Assembly (NCBI GenBank): GCA_025934335.1 | Contig: JAICYG010000010.1 | Span: forward strand, 1-26,741 | DNA: 26,741 nt | Direction: 5' to 3' | Source of the DNA: Thermoleophilia bacterium | Lineage (GTDB): Bacteria; Actinomycetota; Thermoleophilia; Gaiellales; Gaiellaceae | Part shown: piece by piece, positions 6,756 to 14,389 of the stretch | Position numbering within the stretch: the stretch's first letter is position 1 | Layout: each line of letters begins with the position of its first letter | Program-made: the position numbers and the translations under genes | The notes under the pieces: model-generated | Database searches by the model: none | The model's input: only the letters and a program-made list of their open reading frames with translations | Told to the model about the DNA's origin: nothing

Positions 6756-7508
6756 ATGAACGCAAACGGCCAGGTGACTGACAACGGCGCAGTCGTGCGT
6801 GCGACCGACCTCGTCCGCCGCTACGGCGAGGGCGAGGCGGCAGTCGACGCCCTTCGCGGCGTCTCCCTCGATGTGCATCCCGGTGAGCTCGTCGCCGTCA
6901 TGGGGCCCTCCGGCTCGGGCAAGTCGACGCTCATGCATCTGCTCGCGGCGCTGGACAAGCCGACGAGCGGGACGGTCGCGATCGCCGGCCAGGAGGTCGG
7001 GTCGCTCTCGGACAAGCAGGTGACGCTGCTCCGGCGCGACCACATCGGCTTCGTCTTCCAGTTCTTCAACCTGCTGCCCATGCTCTCTGCCGAGGAGAAC
7101 GTGAAGCTCCCGCTCTCGATCGCCGGTGAGAAGCCGGACCGGGAGTTCTTCGAAGACCTGCTGAAGCGCGTCGGCCTCGCCGACCGCCGCACGCACCGGC
7201 CGGCGGAGCTCTCGGGCGGGCAGCAGCAGCGCGTCGCGATCGCCCGTGCGCTCGTGTCGCGGCCCTCGGTGATCTTCGCCGACGAGCCGACCGGCAACCT
7301 CGACTCGACCACCGGGCACGAGATCCTCCAGCTCCTGCGCGCGTCGACCAAGGACCTCGGCCAGACGATGGTGATGGTCACCCACGATGCGAACGCAGCG
7401 GAGATCGCAGACCGCGTGCTCTTCCTCGCGGACGGCCTGATCGTCGAGCAGTTGCCCGCGAGCAACGCGAACGACATCCTTGCGGCGATGGCCCGCGCGA
7501 GCGCATGA
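6756..7508 (+). CDS. ABC transporter ATP-binding protein, MacB/LolD type
   Basis: This 250-residue cytoplasmic ATPase partners an FtsX-like permease. Walker A GPSGSGKS is at residues 50-57, FQFFNLLPMLSAEENV at 101-116 (the Q-loop signature of the MacB/LolD/FtsE group), LSGGQ at 152-156, Walker B VIFADEPTGNLDS at 172-184 and the H-loop histidine at 210. Proteins of this group do not pump through the membrane core. They drive conformational work on the outer side, for example export of peptides or antibiotics, or lipoprotein release in Gram-negatives. The ATG at 6756 has no Shine-Dalgarno and follows a TAGCCT box by 7 nt. Its stop overlaps the permease start by 4 nt (ATGA), so the two are coupled. 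Confidence 0.92.
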   Translation: MNANGQVTDNGAVVRATDLVRRYGEGEAAVDALRGVSLDVHPGELVAVMGPSGSGKSTLMHLLAALDKPTSGTVAIAGQEVGSLSDKQVTLLRRDHIGFVFQFFNLLPMLSAEENVKLPLSIAGEKPDREFFEDLLKRVGLADRRTHRPAELSGGQQQRVAIARALVSRPSVIFADEPTGNLDSTTGHEILQLLRASTKDLGQTMVMVTHDANAAEIADRVLFLADGLIVEQLPASNANDILAAMARASA

Positions 7509-10063
7509 TCCGCGTCGCCCTCGCGGGCATCCTCGGGCGGAAGCTCCGCACCGCGCTGACAGCGTTCGCCGTCATCCTCGGTGTTGCGATGGTCAGCGGC
7601 ACGCTGACGCTGACCGGGTCGATCGACAACGCCTTCAACTACATCTTCACGAGCGTCCGCCAGGGATCCGATGCCGTCATCTCGGGCAAGGCGGCGTTCG
7701 ACCTGTCCGGCGGACAGGGCTCCTTCGCGCCGACGCTCGACGAGTCGCTGCTCGGTCGCGTGCGCTCGCTGCCGTCGGTCGCGCAGGCCGACGGCGACGT
7801 CAACGACACGGTCACGCTGATCGGCCACAACGGGAAGGCGATCGTCTTCGGCGGCGCGCCGAACCTCGGGTTCAGCATCTCGCGCGGCGACTCGCCGTTC
7901 AACCCGCTCCGGCTCGTCTCGGGCAGCTGGCCGAAGTCGGGCGAGATCGTGATCGACCACTCCACCGCGAGCAAGAAGGACTTCGCCGTCGGCGACACGA
8001 TCGGCGCGCAGGCGCAGGGGCCGGTCGAGCAGTTCCGCATCTCGGGGATCGTCAAGTTCGGCTCGTCCGGGTCGATCGGCGGTGCGACCCTCGCCGGCTT
8101 CAACCTGTCGACGGCGCAGCGCTTCTTCGACAAGGAAGGCCGCCTCGACGAGATCGCCGTCGCCCGCAAGTCGGGCGCCTCCGAGGCGACGCTGCTCTCG
8201 CAGGTGCGCGAACTGCTTCCGAAGAACGCACAGGTGAGGACCGGCACGGCGCAGGCGCAGGAGGACCAGCAGGACACGGACTCCTTCATCTCGTTCCTGC
8301 GCGACTTCCTGCTCGCGTTCGGCGGCATTGCGCTCTTCGTCGGCAGCTTCGTGATCGCGAACTCGCTCTCGATCACGATCGCACAGCGCATGCGCGAGCT
8401 GGCGACGATGCGCACGCTCGGCGCGAGCAGGCGCCAGGTGCTCGGCACGATCGTCGTCGAGGCGCTCGTGATGGGCGTCTTCGCGTCGGTCGCCGGGCTC
8501 TTCCTCGGCCTCGGCCTCGCGAAGCTCCTGTTCAAGCTGTTCGACGCCGTCGGCTTCACGCTGCCGAACAGCGGCATCATCTTCCCGGCCTCCACGGTGA
8601 TCATCTCGCTCGTCGCGGGCATCGTCGTGACCGTGCTCGCGAGCCTGCGCCCGGCGATTCGGGCGACGCGCGTGCCGCCGATCGCGGCGGTGCGCGAGGG
8701 CGCGACCCTGCCGAAGTCCCGCTTCGCGCGCTTCCGCACGCTGGGCTCGACCGTGCTCACCGTCGGCGGGTTCGCAGCGCTCGCCTGGGGGCTGTTCGGC
8801 CCCGGCCTCGGCACCAAGCAGGTCCTGATCTGGATGGGGCTCGGCACGCTCGGCATCTTCTTCGGCGTCTCGCTCCTCTCGGTGCGGTTCATCCGGCCGC
8901 TCGCGGGAGCGCTCGGCTGGCCGGCGACGCGCATCGGCGGCGCCGCGGGTGCGCTCGCCCGCGACAACTCACGGCGCAACCCGCAGCGCACGGCGTCGAC
9001 GGCGGCGGCGTTGATGATCGGCCTCGCGCTCGTGACCCTGGTCGCGGTGCTCGCGGCCGGGATCACCTCGAGCTTCCGCGGCGCCGTCCAGAAGATCTGG
9101 CAGGACGCCGACTACGCGATCACCGCCCAGAACAACTTCTCGCCGATCACTCCGGCCGCCGCGAACGCGGTTGCGAAAGCGCCCGGGGTCGAGGCGGTTG
9201 GCAACGTCCGCACCGGCCAGGCGGCCGCGTACGGCAAGAGCTTCTTCGCCACGGCCGTCAACCCGGCGGCGAGCACCATGTTCAACCTCGACTGGACGGC
9301 CGGCTCGAATTCGACGATCGCGAGCCTCGGCCGCGACGGCGCGTTCGTCGACAAGGACTATGCGAAGAAGCACAACCTCCATGTCGGCTCGCCGATCCGG
9401 CTCACGTTCTCGGACGGCGCGCGCGAGACGTTCGTGCTGAAGGGAATCTTCGACCCGCCCACGGGCGGCTCCCCGTTCGGGAGCGTCACGATCTCCGAGG
9501 CGGCGTGGGACGCCTCGAACGAGAACCCGCAGAACCTCTACAGCTTCGTTCGCATGACGGGCGGCCAGACGGATGCGAACCAGGCGAAGCTCGACCAGGT
9601 GCTGAAGCGGTTCCCGAACGCGAAGGTCGCCACCCGCCAGCAGTTCATCGACAACCAGATCAGCGGCCTCAACTCGATCCTGAACGTGCTCTACGTTCTG
9701 CTCGCGCTGTCGGTGATCGTCAGCGTGTTCGGCATCGTCAACACGCTCGTGCTGACCGTGTTCGAGCGGACGCGCGAGATCGGGATGCTGCGCGCGATCG
9801 GCATGACGCGTCGCCAGGTGCGGCGGATGATCCGGCACGAGAGCGTGATCACCGCCATGATCGGCGGCGTGCTCGGGATCGCGCTCGGGATCGTGCTCGG
9901 CGCGCTGCTCGTCGCCCGAGTCGACTTCATCGTCTTCTCGGTGCCGGTGGGGACGATCGTCGTCTTCGTGGTCGTGACGATCCTCGTCGGGATCCTCGCC
10001 GCGATCTTCCCCGCCCGGCGGGCGGCGCGGCTCAACGTCCTGCAGGCGCTGCAGTACGAGTGA
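7505..10063 (+). CDS. ABC transporter permease with two FtsX modules
   Basis: This 852-residue membrane protein is built as two FtsX/MacB-type halves. An N-terminal transmembrane anchor (about residues 14-40) is followed by an extracellular MacB-like domain. A first FtsX module covers roughly residues 260-400, with the cytoplasmic coupling segment AQRMRELATMRTLGASRRQV. A central pair of membrane segments and a second extracellular domain follow. A second FtsX module covers about 730-852, with the repeated coupling segment ERTREIGMLRAIGMTRRQVR. The two halves thus form the equivalent of a permease dimer in one chain, the usual actinobacterial arrangement. It overlaps the ATPase by 4 nt and the NUDIX gene by 4 nt. 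The exported substrate is unknown. Confidence 0.92.
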   Translation: MIRVALAGILGRKLRTALTAFAVILGVAMVSGTLTLTGSIDNAFNYIFTSVRQGSDAVISGKAAFDLSGGQGSFAPTLDESLLGRVRSLPSVAQADGDVNDTVTLIGHNGKAIVFGGAPNLGFSISRGDSPFNPLRLVSGSWPKSGEIVIDHSTASKKDFAVGDTIGAQAQGPVEQFRISGIVKFGSSGSIGGATLAGFNLSTAQRFFDKEGRLDEIAVARKSGASEATLLSQVRELLPKNAQVRTGTAQAQEDQQDTDSFISFLRDFLLAFGGIALFVGSFVIANSLSITIAQRMRELATMRTLGASRRQVLGTIVVEALVMGVFASVAGLFLGLGLAKLLFKLFDAVGFTLPNSGIIFPASTVIISLVAGIVVTVLASLRPAIRATRVPPIAAVREGATLPKSRFARFRTLGSTVLTVGGFAALAWGLFGPGLGTKQVLIWMGLGTLGIFFGVSLLSVRFIRPLAGALGWPATRIGGAAGALARDNSRRNPQRTASTAAALMIGLALVTLVAVLAAGITSSFRGAVQKIWQDADYAITAQNNFSPITPAAANAVAKAPGVEAVGNVRTGQAAAYGKSFFATAVNPAASTMFNLDWTAGSNSTIASLGRDGAFVDKDYAKKHNLHVGSPIRLTFSDGARETFVLKGIFDPPTGGSPFGSVTISEAAWDASNENPQNLYSFVRMTGGQTDANQAKLDQVLKRFPNAKVATRQQFIDNQISGLNSILNVLYVLLALSVIVSVFGIVNTLVLTVFERTREIGMLRAIGMTRRQVRRMIRHESVITAMIGGVLGIALGIVLGALLVARVDFIVFSVPVGTIVVFVVVTILVGILAAIFPARRAARLNVLQALQYE

Positions 10064-10569
10064 AGTCGCTGGTCGACGTCCTCGTCGCGTACGTCGCCGT
10101 CGACGAGCGCGAGGAGGCCGACCGCTGCGCGATGCTGCGCTTCGCAGCCGAGCTCGAGCGGCCGACGTCCCGGGAGCAGGAACAGGCGCACTTCACCGCC
10201 TCGGCGTTCGTCGTCGACGAGAGTTGCGAGCGGACGTGCCTCGTCGCGCACGCGAAGCTCGGCCGGCTGCTGCAGCCGGGCGGACATGTGGAGGCGACGG
10301 ACGTCTCGCTGGAGGCGGCGGCGCTGCGCGAGGCGCGGGAGGAGACGCTCCTCGAGCTCGTCTTCCACCCGGCGGCGCCCCGGCCGTTCGACCTCGACAT
10401 ACACGGGATCCCCGAATGCCCGGGCGAGCCCGCGCACCACCATCTCGACGTGCGGTACCTGCTCGTCGGGGTCGGCGAGCCGTGCGAGGGCGCGGCGTGG
10501 TACGGGCTCGGCGAGGCGGCCGACGGCTCCGTCGCCCGCCTCGCGGCCAAGGCCGCAGCGTACCGCTGA
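10060..10569 (+). CDS. NUDIX hydrolase
   Basis: This 169-residue enzyme of the NUDIX fold hydrolyses a nucleoside diphosphate linked to another group. The NUDIX box runs from residue 75 to 98 (GHVEATDVSLEAAALREARE then ETLL). It differs from the consensus: Asp81 stands where the first Glu is usual, there is one extra residue before REAREE, and Leu97 replaces the normally conserved Gly. The preceding HFTASAFVVD and LVAHAKLGRLLQPGG match a common actinobacterial NUDIX subgroup. The start is GTG at 10060, overlapping the permease stop by 4 nt (GTGA), so it is the third gene of the ABC operon. A functional link to the transporter is suggested only by this coupling. A hairpin follows. Confidence 0.86.
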   Translation: MKSLVDVLVAYVAVDEREEADRCAMLRFAAELERPTSREQEQAHFTASAFVVDESCERTCLVAHAKLGRLLQPGGHVEATDVSLEAAALREAREETLLELVFHPAAPRPFDLDIHGIPECPGEPAHHHLDVRYLLVGVGEPCEGAAWYGLGEAADGSVARLAAKAAAYR

Positions 10570-10573
10570 TCCG

Positions 10574-10606
10574 CGCGGCGGGGCTTCCATCCGGCGCTCC
10601 GCCGCG
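10574..10606 (+). terminator. hairpin after the NUDIX gene
   Basis: CGCGGCGG (10574-10581) pairs with CCGCCGCG (10599-10606) around a 17-nt loop, directly after the NUDIX stop. There is no T-tract. It is a plausible terminator for the three-gene operon, though the candidate -35 box of the next gene falls in its loop. Confidence 0.4.
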
Positions 10607-10613
10607 TTAGCGT
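10585..10613 (+). promoter_or_regulatory. candidate promoter for the cyclic-nucleotide-binding protein
   Basis: TTCCAT (10585-10590), 17 bp, then TAGCGT (10608-10613) is a weak but correctly spaced promoter. A leader of about 30 nt would include the purine-rich ribosome-binding site GGAGAGGGGGA (10633-10643) before the ATG at 10649. Confidence 0.3.
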
Positions 10614-10648
10614 GAACGCTCGGGCAGCGAGCGGAGAGGGGGACGGCA

Positions 10649-11656
10649 ATGCGTATCGAGTCATCGGTGACGGCGATCTCGTGGATCCCGTCGGAGGCGA
10701 TCGAGGGGATGCCGAAGCTCCCGTTCGAAATGGGCGTCGCCCACTACGACGCGCCGCCGCCCGAGACGCTCGCTGCGGGTGACCTCGAGCGACTCCGCGA
10801 CGAGGATCGCTACCGCGAGGCGAATCATCTCGGCGCCTGGATCGAGGTGGCCGACGGCAAGATCGAGGACTGCGGCTACTCGGGCGAGGGGTTCGTCGGT
10901 TCGACGACCTTCAGGCTCGGGTCGCGGTCCCTGCGGATCCCCGGCGTGGCGTTCGACCTCCTCCAGGCGGAGCCCGAGGTGAGCGGCGATGCCGTCCGGT
11001 TCGTGCAGACGGTCGGTGGCCGGGCCGGGTTCCCGGCGCCGCGGCGCGTGCGCGGCCGCCCGTTCATGCGCGTGAACTCGTCGACGGCGTGGACCACGCT
11101 CGCGCTGACGATCCGCGCGGACGGGACGGCGGAGCACGAGCTCACCGGTGCGAGCTCGTTCCCGCGCCACTGGGTTTACGACTCGGACGGCCGCCTCGCG
11201 CAGAAGTCGGGGACGGTCGACTTCGCGACGTGGTACCGCGAGGCGCACGGCGAGAAGACCCCGTGGGGCGAGGAGGACTCGCCAGCGTTCGTGACGCAGG
11301 CCGAATCGGCGCTCGAACGGCAGATCTCCAGGTGGCTGATGCAGTCCGTCGACGCGCCGGAGCGCCGGCGGCTCGCGGCGGGCGAGACGCTCGTCGAGCA
11401 GGGCGATGCCGAGACGGACCTCTACCTGTTGCTCGACGGCGTCCTCTCGGTCGAGGTGGACGGCGAGGAGGTTGCCGAGATCGGGCCGGGCGCGGTCCTG
11501 GGCGAGCGGTCGCAGCTCGAGGGCGGCCGCCGCACGGCGACATTGCGTGCGCGGACGGCGGCCCGCGTCGTCGTCGTCCCGGGCGAGCTGCTCGACCGGC
11601 GCTCGCTCGAGCAGCTGTCCGAGGGTCGCGCCGACCGGATGCCGGTCGAGAGCTGA
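10649..11656 (+). CDS. protein with C-terminal cyclic-nucleotide-binding domain and unrecognised N-terminal domain
   Basis: Residues about 225-318 of this 335-residue protein form a Crp-type cNMP-binding domain. RRLAAGETLVEQGD begins the beta-roll, DLYLLLDGVLSVEVDGEEV is the central hairpin, and GAVLGERSQLEGGRRTATLR is the phosphate-binding cassette with the GE and RTA elements that normally grip the cyclic phosphate. No DNA-binding helix-turn-helix follows, so it is not a Crp/Fnr transcription factor. Residues 1-220 are soluble and show no motif I recognise; they contain WIPSEAIEGMPKLPFEMG near the start and AWIEVADGKIEDCGYSG in the middle. A regulated enzyme or ligand-sensing partner is possible, but no function can be assigned. 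The ATG is supported by a purine-rich Shine-Dalgarno. Confidence 0.75.
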   Translation: MRIESSVTAISWIPSEAIEGMPKLPFEMGVAHYDAPPPETLAAGDLERLRDEDRYREANHLGAWIEVADGKIEDCGYSGEGFVGSTTFRLGSRSLRIPGVAFDLLQAEPEVSGDAVRFVQTVGGRAGFPAPRRVRGRPFMRVNSSTAWTTLALTIRADGTAEHELTGASSFPRHWVYDSDGRLAQKSGTVDFATWYREAHGEKTPWGEEDSPAFVTQAESALERQISRWLMQSVDAPERRRLAAGETLVEQGDAETDLYLLLDGVLSVEVDGEEVAEIGPGAVLGERSQLEGGRRTATLRARTAARVVVVPGELLDRRSLEQLSEGRADRMPVES

Positions 11657-11688
11657 CTCTACCGGCGTCTCTGTCCGATCCCCGTCTC

Positions 11689-11694
11689 TACGGT
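11689..11694 (+). promoter_or_regulatory. possible -10 box of a leaderless promoter
   Basis: TACGGT ends 7 nt before the GTG start of the MFS gene at 11702, the same spacing as at several other genes in this window. No clear -35 hexamer or Shine-Dalgarno is visible. Confidence 0.3.
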
Positions 11695-11701
11695 CGGTCG
11701 G

Positions 11702-12906
11702 GTGGAGGCGCCGCTTCGTCGCAACCGGGAGTTCGTCGCGCTCTGGGTCGGCCAGGCGGTGTCGAACCTCGGCATCGGCATCTCGTCGTTCGCGTACCCG
11801 CTCGTCGTCCTCGCCGCCACCGGCTCGGCGCTGCGGGCCGGGACGGTGGGAACCGTGCTCGCGGCGACGGCGTTCGTGCTCCGGCTCCCCGCCGGGGCGC
11901 TCGTCGACCGGCTCCCGCGCAAGCGCGTGCTCGTGCTCTGCGATCTCGGCCGCGCCGTCAACTCGGGCGGCCTCGCCGCGGCGCTCGCGCTCGGGCACTT
12001 CTGGTATGCGCACGTCCTTGCGGTCGCGTTCGTCGAGGCGGCGCTCGGCGTCCTCTTCGGGCCCGCCGAGACGGCTGCGGTGCGAAGAGTCGTCGGCCCC
12101 GAGCGCGTCCGCGAGGCGGTCGCCGCGAACGCGAGCCGCGCCTCGCTGCCCGGTGTGATCGGGCCGCCGCTCGGCGGGGTGCTCCTCGCGGTGGCCGCGC
12201 GCTGCCCTTCGTCGCCGACGCGGCGAGCTACGCCGCCTCGCTCGCCTGCGTTCTCACCGTGCGAACGCCGCTCGGGCCCGACCGCCCCGCGGCGGCGCCC
12301 GCCTCGCGTCCGGTCGCGCAGGTCTTCGACGGCATCCGTTGGCTCCTCCGCGACCCGTTCCTGCGCACGATCCTCTTCCTTTTCATGTGGTTCGGGCTGG
12401 CGCTCGGATCGATCGGCCTCGTGCTGCTCGTGCTTGCACGAGACACCGGCGCCGGGCCGGGTGAGATCGGGCTGATGTACGCGATCACCGGCGCGGGCAG
12501 CGTGCTCGGTGCGTTCGCGACGCGGCGCCTCACGCGCCGCGCCCCGCCGTACGTGCTCGTGCTGCTCTTCGCGTGGCTCGCGGCGGGCGCGACCTGCTCG
12601 CTCGTGCTCCTCGACTCGGCGATCGCGTTCGGGTTCGTCGGCGCGGTGCCGTTCTTCTTCGTGCCGCCGCTGAATGCGGTGTTGTTCGGCCGGATCGCCG
12701 AGCGTGCCCCTGACGAGCTGCAGGGCCGCGCGACGAGCGCCGCGATCCAGCTGGCGAGCCTGCTCGCCCCGGTCGGGCCGGTGGCCGCGGGCGCGCTGAT
12801 CGGCGCGGTGGGACCCGAGCACACCGCGCTCGCCTACGGTGCGCTGATCGGCGTGATCGCCCTCTTCGCGACGCTCACCCCGGCGCTGCGCGCCGAGCCT
12901 GCCTGA
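11702..12906 (+). pseudogene. MFS transporter (EntS/DHA3-like exporter) interrupted by one frameshift
   Basis: The N-terminal half reads from GTG 11702 (EAPLRRNREFVALWVGQAVS, then SNLGIGISSFAYPLVVLAATG) through FGPAETAAVRRVVGPERV and ASLPGVIGPPLGGVLLAVAA. It then loses homology. The continuation (ALPFVADAASYAASLACVLT, then WLLRDPFLRTILFLFMWFGL and four further membrane segments) is in another frame and ends at TGA 12906. Restoring one base within GCCGCGCGC (12194-12202) would give a single protein of about 400 residues, the normal length for the MFS_3 exporter family. Apart from this the sequence is intact, with no other stops. It could therefore be a recent inactivation, an assembly error in a GC run, or, less likely, programmed slippage. 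Its 3' end overlaps the convergent GH2 gene by 32 nt. Confidence 0.8.
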
Positions 12907-14389
12907 CGCGAAACGCATCGTTCGCCGAGCGGAACGCGTCGAGGGGCGCCTTCGGGCGGCGGTCATGGCCGAGCAGCCCGTTCAGCTCGCCTTCGACGTC
13001 GGTCAGCTGCGTCCAGACGAAACCCGTGACGTCGCCGAGGCCGCCGACGAGTCGCGCGTACTCGGCCGCGAGTTCCCCGTTGGTTGTGACGTGCCGGTAC
13101 GCGAAGTCCTCCTCGCCGCCGACCACGAGCGAGATGCCGCCGCACTCGCCCACCACGAGCGGAAGCTCGCCGCGCACGTGGCGTGAGAGATCCTTCCCGT
13201 AGTCGTGGACGTCGACGAGGTCGGTCTCGCCGCGGTGCACCCAACCGGAAGCGTCGACCACGAGCCGGGACGGGTCGCGCTCCCGCAGGTGCCGCGCCAC
13301 CTCGAGCTGGAAGCTCTCGCCCGGCTCGCCCCAGTCCTCGTTGAACGCGACCCAGCCGATCACGCACGGGTGGCCGCGCAGCTGGTCGACGATCCCGTCC
13401 AGCTCGTGCACGAAGCCCGAGCGAGCCTGCTCGGTGTCGAGCCGGAGCGGGCTCGGGACGTCTTGTAGGACGAGCAGTCCGAGCGCGTCGCACCAGGCGT
13501 ACCAGCGCGGGTCGGCGACCTTCACGTGCATGCGTGCGAGATCGAAGCCGAGCGCCCGCGCCGCCTCGACGTCGGTTCGCAGCGCCGTGTCGTCCGGCGC
13601 CGTGTAGCCGCCGTCCGGCCAGTACCCCTGGTCGAGGACGCCGCAGAAACGAAGCGGCTCGCCGTTCAGGAGCACCTCGTTCCCGGCGCGCTCCACCGAG
13701 CGGAAGGCGACGTACGAGTGGACGACGTCTCCCGACCCCGTGCGGAGGACGACGTCGACGAGCTCGGGCCGCTCCGGCGACCACCGCGGCGCATCCGTTC
13801 GCGCGGGCTCGACCGACACGTCTGTCGGCGCCGAGGTCTCGACTCGCACGTCGAGAGTGCCGTCGGCGCGCGGCTCGAGCGCGAACGACGTGATGTGCGC
13901 GGCCGGCGCCGCCTCGAGCCAGACCGGCCGCCAGATGCCGGTCGTGCGCGCGTACCAGATGCCGCCGCTGCCGCGCTGCTTGCCGCGCGGCTGCGGGCCG
14001 TCGACCGGGTCGTGCACGTCGACGACGAGCTCGTGCTCTCCGTCGAGCGGCCCGAGGTCACAGGTGAAATGCGTGTAGCCGCCGCGGTGCTCGCACACGA
14101 CCGTTCCGTCGACGCGGACGACCGCGTGCCAGTCCACGGCGCCGAAGCGCAGCAGGACGTGGTCGCCCGCCCAGACGGGCGGGACTCGGAACGTGCGCCG
14201 GTAGCGCAGCCGCTCGTGCACCTCGCCCGGCCGGCCGATCCCGGAGAGCGGCGCTTCGAACGTGAATGGGACGACGATCGGCGCCCATCCCGCGGCCGGC
14301 TCGAGCTCGAGCTGCCAGGCCCCGTCCAGCGAGAGCCGCTGCTCGCGCCGCTCGCGGGGCAGCGGTGCTGTCAGTGCGTCGAGATCCAC
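12875..14389 (-). CDS. glycoside hydrolase family 2 (beta-galactosidase/mannosidase/glucuronidase-like)
   Basis: This 504-residue enzyme has the GH2 layout. A sugar-binding jelly roll (about residues 15-165, with WHAVVRVDGTVVCEHRGGYT) is followed by an immunoglobulin-like domain (about 166-232) and a TIM barrel (233-504). The acid/base glutamate is Glu351 in AFNEDWGE and the nucleophile is Glu415 in VVGECGG. It is shorter than typical GH2 enzymes (600-1000), lacking C-terminal domains. It has no signal peptide, so it acts on imported substrate. I place the start at GTG 14389, preceded by GGGGGC. It overlaps the end of the GH13 gene by 19 nt, and upstream residues in the same frame are low-complexity Arg/Ala typical of non-coding sequence. 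It is the last gene of the six-gene operon. The sugar specificity (galactoside, mannoside or glucuronide) is not resolved. Confidence 0.88.
   Translation of the reverse strand: MDLDALTAPLPRERREQRLSLDGAWQLELEPAAGWAPIVVPFTFEAPLSGIGRPGEVHERLRYRRTFRVPPVWAGDHVLLRFGAVDWHAVVRVDGTVVCEHRGGYTHFTCDLGPLDGEHELVVDVHDPVDGPQPRGKQRGSGGIWYARTTGIWRPVWLEAAPAAHITSFALEPRADGTLDVRVETSAPTDVSVEPARTDAPRWSPERPELVDVVLRTGSGDVVHSYVAFRSVERAGNEVLLNGEPLRFCGVLDQGYWPDGGYTAPDDTALRTDVEAARALGFDLARMHVKVADPRWYAWCDALGLLVLQDVPSPLRLDTEQARSGFVHELDGIVDQLRGHPCVIGWVAFNEDWGEPGESFQLEVARHLRERDPSRLVVDASGWVHRGETDLVDVHDYGKDLSRHVRGELPLVVGECGGISLVVGGEEDFAYRHVTTNGELAAEYARLVGGLGDVTGFVWTQLTDVEGELNGLLGHDRRPKAPLDAFRSANDAFRVRQARRAAPG

Noticed and set aside
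12191..12206. Programmed ribosomal frameshift in the MFS gene
   Set aside because: No canonical slippery heptamer and no obvious downstream stimulator. A deletion in a GC run is simpler.
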